This document shows, piece by piece, positions 40,195 to 49,910 of a DNA stretch of 64,000 nt. Each line of letters starts with the position of its first letter. The first letter of the stretch is position 1. Under the pieces are notes generated by a model. That model saw only the letters and a list, made by a program, of their open reading frames with translations, made no database searches and had not been told where the DNA came from. The translations under genes and the position numbers were made by a program. Source of the stretch: Ectopseudomonas mendocina (lineage in GTDB: Bacteria; Pseudomonadota; Gammaproteobacteria; Pseudomonadales; Pseudomonadaceae); contig NZ_VRYE01000018.1 of NCBI RefSeq assembly GCF_008041835.1, positions 62,001 to 126,000 of the forward strand, written 5' to 3'.

Positions 40195-41166
40195 ATGAAA
40201 GGCAAATCCTTGGCATGGGTCCTGTCTGCCGCGCTTGCGGGTACTGCCCTGAGTGGCACAGCACAGGCCGAAGAAAAGTTCGTCACCATCGGTACCGGCG
40301 GTCAGACCGGCGTGTATTACGTGGCTGGTCAGTCCATCTGCCGTTTCCTCAACCGTGGCTCGGCTGAGCACGGCATCAAGTGCAACGCCCCGGCCAGTGG
40401 CGGCGGCGTGGCCAACGTGAACGGCATTCGCAGTGGCGAATTCAACTTCGGCATCATGCAGTCCGACCACCAGTACAAGGCGCTGAATGGCGCTGCACCG
40501 TTCGCCGCTGAAGGTGCAATGAGCGATCTGCGCGCGGTGTTCTCGCTGCAGAGCGAAGTGTTCACCATCCTCGCTCGTCGCGATGCCAACATCGCCAGCT
40601 TCGATGACCTCAAGGGCAAGCGCGTCAACGTCGGCAACCCGGGTTCCGGCCAGCGTGACACCCTGGAAGAGATCATGGCCGTCAAAGGCTGGGATCGCTC
40701 CGCCTTCGCCCTGGCTGCCGAGCTGAAGCCGGCCGAGCAGGCCAGCGCCTTGGGCGACAACAACATCGATGCCATGACCTACTTCGTCGGTCATCCCAAC
40801 GGCGCGATCCAGGAAGCCACTACCACCACCGACGCCGTGCTGGTTCCGGTGACCGGCGCCGAGATCGACAAGCTGCTGGCCGAGAAGACTTACTACACCA
40901 AGGCTGACATTCCTGGCGGTCTGTACAAGGGCAACGATCAGCCGACGCCGTCCATCGGTGGCAAGGCCGTGCTGTCCACCAGCGCCAAGGCTGACCCGGA
41001 AGTGGTCTACCAGCTGGTCAAGTCGGTGTTCGACAACATCGATCGCTTCAAGCGTCTGCACCCGGCCTTCGCTGACCTGAAGGAAGCCGACATGATCAAG
41101 GTCGGTCTGACTGCCCCGCTGCACGAGGGCGCCGAGCGTTACTACAAGGAACGCGGCTGGCTGTAA
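40195..41166 (+). CDS. TRAP transporter substrate-binding protein, TAXI family
   Basis: 323 residues. Signal peptide ending SGTAQA-EEKF. The mature protein starts VTIGTGGQTGVYYVAGQSIC, the TAXI-family hallmark, and includes NVGNPGSGQRDTLEEIM. A strong AAAGGAGAT site lies before the ATG. It captures an anionic substrate in the periplasm for the fused TRAP permease encoded next; TAXI systems typically carry glutamate or other organic acids, but the ligand is unknown. A hairpin with a T run follows, which could give more binding protein than permease. Confidence 0.92.
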   Translation: MKGKSLAWVLSAALAGTALSGTAQAEEKFVTIGTGGQTGVYYVAGQSICRFLNRGSAEHGIKCNAPASGGGVANVNGIRSGEFNFGIMQSDHQYKALNGAAPFAAEGAMSDLRAVFSLQSEVFTILARRDANIASFDDLKGKRVNVGNPGSGQRDTLEEIMAVKGWDRSAFALAAELKPAEQASALGDNNIDAMTYFVGHPNGAIQEATTTTDAVLVPVTGAEIDKLLAEKTYYTKADIPGGLYKGNDQPTPSIGGKAVLSTSAKADPEVVYQLVKSVFDNIDRFKRLHPAFADLKEADMIKVGLTAPLHEGAERYYKERGWL

Positions 41167-41250
41167 GCCTTCGGCCCTGTCGATCCCGTCTCAGGGCTTA
41201 TGGGTGATGCGCAGCAAGCGCATTGCCCGATTCGCTTCTAGTGTTAAGCA

Positions 41251-41278
41251 AACCCGTAGGCTGCGGCCTGCGGGTTTT
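41251..41278 (+). terminator. Hairpin between TAXI and TRAP permease genes
   Basis: AACCCGTAGG (41251-41260) pairs with CCTGCGGGTT (41267-41276), with a G-U wobble, and continues into TTTT. It is inside what should be one transcription unit, so it probably acts as a partial terminator or processing site. Confidence 0.75.
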
Positions 41279-41312
41279 GCCGTTTTCGTTTACTCAAATG
41301 CAGGTTCGCTCC

Positions 41313-43871
<2,559 letters not shown>

Positions 43872-43888
43872 CCTAGCCTGGCAACTGA

Positions 43889-43920
43889 CAACAAGGCAGC
43901 TTCGGCTGCCTTGTTCGTTT
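43889..43920 (+). terminator. Terminator after TRAP permease
   Basis: ACAAGGCAGC (43891-43900), tetraloop TTCG, GCTGCCTTGT (43905-43914), then TCGTTT. A perfect 10-bp stem with a stable UUCG loop. Confidence 0.88.
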
Positions 43921-43940
43921 ATTGACCATGCCCCCATTTG

Positions 43941-44014
43941 CGTAGGCGCGGCGCCCCGCCGCGAACCTGGGCGGCGCCGACTCAAAAGCTTCGCCCCGGG
44001 GCGGGGCTCCTACG
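43941..44014. repeat. Palindromic repeat, family A copy 3
   Basis: Begins CGTAGGCGCGGCGCCCC and ends GGGGCGGGGCTCCTACG, with CGCGAACC and AAGCTTCGCCCC inside. Same orientation as copy 2 (19724-19798). It lies between the TRAP terminator and the NCS2-like gene. Confidence 0.85.
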
Positions 44015-44139
44015 CAAGAGGGGATTTGCGAAACCTGTCTGACAGGTATTGAGCGTCGGCTGCCTTGTGCGTTTATGCCCTGGCGGCAGATTGTTAGACT
44101 CGCCGCCCTGACCACTCAGACAACAAGGACGCAGCCAGC

Positions 44140-45648
44140 ATGTCGACGCCACGCGTGCATTACCCTTGGTACAAGAAGGAAGACACCGACGCGTTCTTCG
44201 CCCTGTTCCAGAACAACATCGCCAACTTCGTGATCATCGCCATCAGCATGCTGGGCATGGGCTTTCCCGCCGAGATCGTCTTCGGTCAGGTACTGCCTGG
44301 TGCGGCGGTGGCGGTGATGGTCGGTAACTTCTACTACGCCTGGAGTGCTTCGCGCTTGGCGCGTAAGGAGAACCGCGCCGATGTCACCGCGCTTTCCTAC
44401 GGCATCAGCACGCCGGTGATGTTCGTCTTCCTGTTTGGCGTGCTGTTGCCGGCGAAAAACCTCACTGGCGACGCCGAGCTGGCCTGGAAGGTAGCGGTGG
44501 CCGCGTGCTTCATCAGTGGCCTGATCGAGGCTGCCATCAGCCTGATCGGTAACTGGGTGCAGCGTCATCTGCCGCGTGCGGCCATGCTCGGCGCGGTGGC
44601 CGGGGTGGCACTGACCTTCATCGCCGGGGAAATGCTGTTCAAGACCTTGGAAATTTCGGAGATCGGCCTGCTGGTGCTGGCCATTACCATCGTCGGCCTG
44701 GTGGCGCGGGTGAGCATGCCGTTCCGCCTGCCTGCCTCGCTGTTCGCCATCGTCGTCGGCACCGCGCTGGCCTACCTGATTGGCGCGGCTGACGGCGGCA
44801 AGTTCAGCGATGCCTTCACCCACCTGGGTTTCTACCCGCTACTGCCCAACCTAGCCTGGTACGAAGGTCTGGGCCTACTGTTCACCAGCCTGCTGGCGCT
44901 GATGACGGTGATCCTGCCGATCACCCTGTACAACGCCATCGAGACCATGAATAACGTCGAGGCCATGAGCGCCGCCGGTGACAGCTACAGCGTGCGCGAA
45001 TGCCAGGCTGTGGATGGGCTCGGTACCTCGCTCGGTGCGCTGTTCGGCGGCGTGTTCCCGACCACCGTTTACATCGCCACCGTGGGTTCGAAGTGGATGG
45101 GCGCCGGACGCGGTTACAGTTTGCTCAATGGCGCGGTGTACGGCCTGGCGACCATGTTCGGTCTGATCGCCTTCATCGCCGCGCTGATTCCGGTATCGGT
45201 GGTGGCGCCGATCCTGGTGTTCGTCGGTATGTCGATGATCGCCACGGCTTTCAACAGCAACCACGCCCGTTACTACCCGGCAGTGGCGCTGGCGATGCTG
45301 CCGTACTTCGCCAACTACCTGGCGACCCGCTTCAACCGTGGTGCCCCTGAAGTGGTCGAGGGCATTTCCAGCGCCATCGGCGCGCTAGGGCAGGGCGCCA
45401 TGTTCAGCGCCATCCTGCTCGGCGCCATGACGGTGGCGGTGATCGACCGGCAGTTCCGCCAGGCCACGGTGTTTGCCCTGATCGCTGCGGGCATGGCCTT
45501 CGTTGGCCTGATGCATGCACCGAAACTGGCCTGGTATGCCGCGCCGGACTTCGTTCACGGCTACCTGCTGATGGCCCTGTTCTTCGCTTGGTATGCCTGG
45601 CGCGGGGTGGAGCCGACCGCGCCGGAGCGGGTGAGCAGCGCCGACTGA
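44140..45648 (+). CDS. NCS2-like nucleobase/anion permease
   Basis: 502 residues with 12 or more hydrophobic spans. Patterns such as FALFQNNIANFVIIAISMLG at the N-terminus and TYNAIE-like ITLYNAIETMNNVEAM followed by GTSLGALFGGVFPTTVYIA fit the xanthine/uracil permease fold, in which the latter loop forms the substrate site. Purine or pyrimidine uptake is likely; the ligand is not determined. AAGGA lies 11 bases before the ATG. Confidence 0.82.
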   Translation: MSTPRVHYPWYKKEDTDAFFALFQNNIANFVIIAISMLGMGFPAEIVFGQVLPGAAVAVMVGNFYYAWSASRLARKENRADVTALSYGISTPVMFVFLFGVLLPAKNLTGDAELAWKVAVAACFISGLIEAAISLIGNWVQRHLPRAAMLGAVAGVALTFIAGEMLFKTLEISEIGLLVLAITIVGLVARVSMPFRLPASLFAIVVGTALAYLIGAADGGKFSDAFTHLGFYPLLPNLAWYEGLGLLFTSLLALMTVILPITLYNAIETMNNVEAMSAAGDSYSVRECQAVDGLGTSLGALFGGVFPTTVYIATVGSKWMGAGRGYSLLNGAVYGLATMFGLIAFIAALIPVSVVAPILVFVGMSMIATAFNSNHARYYPAVALAMLPYFANYLATRFNRGAPEVVEGISSAIGALGQGAMFSAILLGAMTVAVIDRQFRQATVFALIAAGMAFVGLMHAPKLAWYAAPDFVHGYLLMALFFAWYAWRGVEPTAPERVSSAD

Positions 45649-45670
45649 AGGCGCTGACCGTCGGTGCTGC

Positions 45671-46807
45671 TCAGCCGTCGCGCAGCACCTTGAGCTCGGC
45701 GTCGTCGGCGGAGAAGCCGCGTTCGAGTTTGAACTTGAGGCTCAGGTCGGTGCGCGAGTCGGCGAACTTGAGTGCTTCGGCCAGGCTGATGCGCCCGGTT
45801 TCGAGCAGGGCGAACAGGTGCTGGTCGAAGGTCTGTAGGCCTTGTTCGGAGGCGCGCGCCGTGGCCTCGCGCAACTCCTCCAGCTCGTCGCGCTGGATCA
45901 GGTCGCGGATATAGGGCGTACCGAGCATCAACTCCACGGCCGCCACGCGCTTCTGGGCGATACCCGGCACCAGACGTTGGCCAATGACCGCCAGCAGGTT
46001 GTGCGCCACATCGGCCAGCACCTGCTTGCGTGCATCGTCGGGGAAGAAGCGGGCGATCCGCTCGATGGCGTGGCTGCTGCTGGTAGCGTGTAGTGTGGCA
46101 ACGCACAGATGACCGGTTTCGGCGTAGTGCAGGGCATGCTGCATGGTGGCGGCGTCGCGGATTTCGCCAAGCATGATCACGTCCGGCGCCTCACGCAGCA
46201 CGTTGCGCAGGGCATCAGCGAAGCTGTGAGTATCCAGGCCGACTTCACGCTGGTCGATGATCGAGCGCTGGTGGCTGTGGAGAAACTCGATGGGGTCTTC
46301 GATGCAGACGATATGCCCGCTCTTGTGGCGGTTGCGAAAATCCAGCATCGCCGCCAGGGTGGTGGACTTGCCCGAGCCTGCCGCGCCAGTGACCAGGATC
46401 AGCCCGCGATCCTGCATGGCCAGCTTCTCCAGCATCTTCGGCAGGCCGAGCGCCTCGAAACCGGGAATCTCGCTCTTGATCAGGCGCACCACCATGGCCA
46501 CTTCGCCGCGCTGATAGTAGACGTTGACCCGATAGCGCCCGGCGCCCTGTAGGCTGACGGCCAGGTTCATCTCCAGGTCGCGTTCGAACTCGGCGATCTG
46601 CTTCTGCGTCATCAACTGATAGGCCAGTTGCTGTACTTCACCGGCCTTCATGATGCGCTGGCCCACCGGCTGACTGTGCCCTTCGACCTTCATGTGCGGC
46701 GGGGCGCCGACGCTGAAGAACAGATCCGAACCGCTGTGCTGGTGCATCAACTGCAGGTAGGGGAAAACATCGGGCTGGTCGTGGGCGCTGGATTCATTCA
46801 TTGGCAT
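45671..46807 (-). CDS. PilT/PilU-family retraction ATPase
   Basis: 378 residues from ATG 46807. Walker A is GAAGSGKST (around residue 146), the Asp box IVCIEDPIEF, Walker B VIMLGEIRD, and the His box TGHLCVATLHA are all present, so it should be an active hexameric ATPase. The N-terminal half resembles PilU more than PilT. It is isolated from other pilus genes here and may be an extra PilU-type accessory motor. A second ATG six bases later is possible. Confidence 0.88.
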   Translation of the reverse strand: MPMNESSAHDQPDVFPYLQLMHQHSGSDLFFSVGAPPHMKVEGHSQPVGQRIMKAGEVQQLAYQLMTQKQIAEFERDLEMNLAVSLQGAGRYRVNVYYQRGEVAMVVRLIKSEIPGFEALGLPKMLEKLAMQDRGLILVTGAAGSGKSTTLAAMLDFRNRHKSGHIVCIEDPIEFLHSHQRSIIDQREVGLDTHSFADALRNVLREAPDVIMLGEIRDAATMQHALHYAETGHLCVATLHATSSSHAIERIARFFPDDARKQVLADVAHNLLAVIGQRLVPGIAQKRVAAVELMLGTPYIRDLIQRDELEELREATARASEQGLQTFDQHLFALLETGRISLAEALKFADSRTDLSLKFKLERGFSADDAELKVLRDG

Positions 46808-46886
46808 GTCATCGTTCGTTCGTAGTGCTGCAAGAATAGCCTGCGCTTTGCCAGGCCTCTTGCTTCCCATCAAGAGAAGCCGCCGC

Positions 46887-47792
46887 TCAGGCCAGCAACA
46901 GCATGATCGCCATCAGGCTGCCCGCCGCCAGTAGCGTCTGCAGGGTGATGATGCCAGCCATTAGTTGGCTGTCGCCGCCGAGCTGGCGGGTCAGCACGTA
47001 GGCGGTGGGCGCCGTGGGCAGGGCGAAGAACAGCACCAGCACTGCGCTTTCCATGGCCGGCAGGGCCAGCGCCCAGGCCACGGCCCAGGCCAGCAGCGGC
47101 ATCGCCAGCAGGCGCAGGACGCTGTTCCAGCCCAATGCGGGAATCTCGCCGCTGAGCTGCTCCGGCTTGAGTGCCGCGCCGACGCAGAGCAAACCCAGCG
47201 GCAGGCTGGCGGCGGCGAGCAGGCTGAGCAGGCGATCCGTGCCGCCCGGCAAGCCGATGCCCGTGAGGTTGAACAGCGCGCCGCCGACGCAGGCGAGGAT
47301 CAGCGGATTCTTGATGATCGGCAGCAGCAGGCTGCGTGCGCTGACACCGCGCTCGGCAGTCAGTGACCATACCGATAGCACGTTCACCGTCGGCACCATC
47401 AGGGCCAGCATCAGTGCGGCGAGGGTCAGCCCCTCCTGACCGAACAGGCTGCCCACCGCCGCCAGGCCCAGGTAGGTGTTGAAGCGCAGGATGCCCTGGG
47501 TGAAGGCGCCAAAACGCCCCGCTGGCCAACCGCGCAGGTGCCGCACCAGCAGCAGCGCCAGCCAAGCGATGCCCAGGCCGAGCAGTACCGCCAGCGCCAG
47601 GCGCGGCAACGCCGGATTGTTCAACGGCGCGCGAGCCAGACTGGAGAACAGCAGGGCGGGGAACAGGATGAAGTAGTTGAGGCGTTCGGCACCGGGCCAG
47701 AAGGCTTCGCTGGGGAACTCGCGCAGGCGCAACCAGTAGCCGGCGACTATCATGGCGAACAGCGGCCACAAGGCCAGCAACAGGTCTATCAC
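46887..47792 (-). CDS. AEC-family transporter
   Basis: 301 residues from GTG 47792 (VIDLLLALWPLFAMIVAGYW), with GGGGG upstream. Ten hydrophobic spans in two halves, with LFPALLFSSLARAPL, IKNPLILACVGGALFNLTGI and ALPTAPTAYVLTRQLGGD typical of the auxin-efflux-carrier superfamily. Bacterial members export or import organic acids such as malate or malonate. The substrate is unknown. A longer open frame upstream to 47900 is not supported by a ribosome-binding site. Confidence 0.87.
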   Translation of the reverse strand: MIDLLLALWPLFAMIVAGYWLRLREFPSEAFWPGAERLNYFILFPALLFSSLARAPLNNPALPRLALAVLLGLGIAWLALLLVRHLRGWPAGRFGAFTQGILRFNTYLGLAAVGSLFGQEGLTLAALMLALMVPTVNVLSVWSLTAERGVSARSLLLPIIKNPLILACVGGALFNLTGIGLPGGTDRLLSLLAAASLPLGLLCVGAALKPEQLSGEIPALGWNSVLRLLAMPLLAWAVAWALALPAMESAVLVLFFALPTAPTAYVLTRQLGGDSQLMAGIITLQTLLAAGSLMAIMLLLA

Positions 47793-47860
47793 GGCAACCC
47801 CCGGTGGTGGTGAGCGCCTATCTTGGGCAGCGGCGCAGGGCAATGCAAGGCGGAGGCGGG

Positions 47861-48265
47861 ATGACGGTGGAACATCAGGGCGGCTGCCAGTGTGGTGCAC
47901 TGCGCTAGCGGGTCGATGCGCCGTTGACGGATATCGCGCACTGCCACTGCTCGATCTGCCGACGCAGCAGCGGCGGCATTCTCACCACCTGGGTCACGGT
48001 GCCGCGCCAGGCATTTCACTGGCTGTGCGGCACGCCGAAGGCGTTCGCCTCATCAGCCAGCTGCATGCGCTATTTCTGCGCGGACTGCGGTGCACATCTG
48101 GCGCTGCTCACTTCGCTCAGCCCGGATACGCTGGATGTAACCGTCGCCACACTGGACGAGCCGGAGCAAGCCCCGGCGGATCGGCATATCTGGGTGGGCA
48201 GCCGGCTGCCCTGGTTGACGGTCGATCCGCAATTGCCGGAAGAGCGGCAGGAAGAGATAGATTAG
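47861..48265 (+). pseudogene. GFA-family protein gene with premature stop
   Basis: ATG 47861, with GGAGG upstream, reads MTVEHQGGCQCGALR and then meets TAG at 47906-47908, where family members have a Tyr in CGALRY. The same frame continues without interruption as RVDAPLTDIAHCHCSICRRS and on to ADCGAHLALL and a natural stop at 48265. All zinc-binding Cys of the glutathione-dependent formaldehyde-activating (GFA) fold are retained: CQC, CHCSIC and CADC. It is either a one-base nonsense mutation, a sequencing error, or a readthrough site. Without readthrough, restart at TTG 47924 would remove the first Cys pair. Confidence 0.82.
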
Positions 48266-48431
48266 GTAGCTCAACATAAACGCATTAGGGATCGATTCAG
48301 AGTTAATCGCAGATTGATTTTTGCGCCGAAAAGCATTCCCATGAAGCGATGTCTATGTCACATTTCGAAAAATTAAGTGCAGCTAACGTTTGAATACAAA
48401 AGGCTTTTTAGCCTTGCTGACTGACACGATC

Positions 48432-48473
48432 TTCCAACGTCATTTGGAATGATTGTGCCGTAATTTCTATTTT
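48432..48473 (+). promoter_or_regulatory. Candidate promoter and operator for the srf cluster
   Basis: A perfect inverted repeat TTCCAA-N6-TTGGAA (48432-48449) overlaps a -35-like TTGGAA (48444-48449), with a -10-like TATTTT at 48468-48473 (18-base spacing). The surrounding 48285-48480 is AT-rich; hand count of 48301-48420 gives about 38 percent GC. A hairpin AAGGCT-TTTT-AGCCTT lies at 48400-48415. No gene fits in 48266-48501. Confidence 0.5.
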
Positions 48474-48501
48474 CAGATGGCCAGGGAAAGGATGACCGCA
48501 C

Positions 48502-49842
48502 ATGTCAGGCGCATTGCTCCGCACGGGTAACCTTCAGGAATTCAAGGCGCTGGGTGTCGATGGTCAGCCGGTGTACAGCGCCGCGCTGCAACTGCGCGAG
48601 GCCATTCGCCTGAAGATGGGGCGCGAAGCCTCCAGTTGCCTAGCCATTCCGCAGCCCAACGAAACCGGTGACCGCATCGATTGGTACGCGCCTGCAGAGG
48701 GCGACGTGATCCCCTGGTCGGCGGCCACGGTTGAGGAGCGCGCGGATGCCTATGCTCAGCTTGAGGTGATGCACGCCAAACTGGGTGCTACCAGCGAAAG
48801 CATGCGTGCTGACGCGCAGAACCGGGAAAAGCAGATATTCGGTCGCCTGCTGAAAAAAACCATTCACTTTCCCGACAGCGACCATGTCTACCTGGTCGAT
48901 GGCAAGCCCGTCATCACCTTCTGGGGGTTCACCGATCACGCGGGAACCTATGATCACGACCCGCTGTTGTGTCTGCGTCCGCCTGTGCCCAGCGCTGCGC
49001 CAGTAGCACCGCTCGCGCCGCCCCCGCTGGCCGCCGCCGTGCCGGTTGAGGTGGTGAAGAAGTCGCGTTGGTGGCGCTGGCTGTGGCTGTTGCTCCTGCC
49101 ACTGCTCCTGCTGTTGCTGTTGTTCTTGCTGCGTGCCTGTGCCCCAACGGTCGAGTTGCCACTCGGCCTCGATCGCATCGATCTGCCGGGATTGCCGGTG
49201 CATGAGCGTGATATCGGCGTGTTCGGTCGTGGTGGGTCGGTCGATGGTGTCGGGTCGGGTGCTGCTATCGATGGTCAACTGCCGGACGGACAAGAGTCTC
49301 CCGCTGCCGAGCAGGAGGAGGGCGCTGCTGCACACGACGAGCCCAATGCACCGGGCGAAGAACCGCCGCCGTCCGCGCCTGAGGATGCAGCCGCTGAGGA
49401 GCCATCTGCCGAGCCGCCACAGGAGCAGCAGGAACCTCGCAAGCAACCGCCGGGTCGGGACGTACCACAAGACCTGAGCATTCCCCCGCAGGCACTGGAA
49501 ACCGGCTCCACTGAGTTCCTCAACGGTAACTGGAAAGCGGGTGCCGGTATTCAGGATGCGCAGACCGGCAAGCCCATGCGACTCGACTATGACTTCAAGG
49601 ATGGCAAGGGGCAGGTCAAGGTGCGACGTGGTGATGGTGTCGAGTGCTCTGGTGCGGTGAATGCCGCGATGCAGGGCGGCAAGCTGGCGATCAACAACCA
49701 GGGGCAGGCTGCCTGCAACGATGGCAGTAGCTACAAGCTGCCGGAAGTCGTGTGCAGCCCCGACAGCCGTAGCGCCGCTGACTGCACGGGTAGTTATGAG
49801 AACAAGCAATTCCCCATGTCCATGAGGCAGGGCGTCCAGTAA
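48502..49842 (+). CDS. srfA: SrfA-family protein
   Basis: 446 residues. The N-terminal domain (residues 1-150) has the SrfA pattern SSCLAIPQPNETGDRIDWYA and FPDSDHVYLVDGKPVITFWG. A Pro/Ala linker leads to one strongly hydrophobic span (190-211), then a long acidic Pro/Glu-rich spacer (260-330) and a compact C-terminal domain (331-446) with four Cys. The topology suggests N-terminus in the cytosol and C-terminus in the periplasm. It matches Salmonella SrfA, named as an SsrB-regulated factor; the molecular role is unknown. It heads a co-directional cluster. Confidence 0.85.
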   Translation: MSGALLRTGNLQEFKALGVDGQPVYSAALQLREAIRLKMGREASSCLAIPQPNETGDRIDWYAPAEGDVIPWSAATVEERADAYAQLEVMHAKLGATSESMRADAQNREKQIFGRLLKKTIHFPDSDHVYLVDGKPVITFWGFTDHAGTYDHDPLLCLRPPVPSAAPVAPLAPPPLAAAVPVEVVKKSRWWRWLWLLLLPLLLLLLLFLLRACAPTVELPLGLDRIDLPGLPVHERDIGVFGRGGSVDGVGSGAAIDGQLPDGQESPAAEQEEGAAAHDEPNAPGEEPPPSAPEDAAAEEPSAEPPQEQQEPRKQPPGRDVPQDLSIPPQALETGSTEFLNGNWKAGAGIQDAQTGKPMRLDYDFKDGKGQVKVRRGDGVECSGAVNAAMQGGKLAINNQGQAACNDGSSYKLPEVVCSPDSRSAADCTGSYENKQFPMSMRQGVQ

Positions 49843-49910
49843 CTGGCCCTTGAAATTACAGGCGGTTACAACAGCCGCCACGACCCGAGAACAGGGCGGA
49901 AAAACGCATC

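Noticed and set aside
47924..48265. Functional short GFA protein starting at TTG 47924
   Set aside because: It would lack the first zinc Cys pair, and there is no ribosome-binding site; the better start at 47861 is followed by an in-frame stop.
48400..48415. Hairpin AAGGCT-TTTT-AGCCTT as a terminator of the GFA pseudogene
   Set aside because: It is 135 bases past the stop and lacks a T run on the plus strand.
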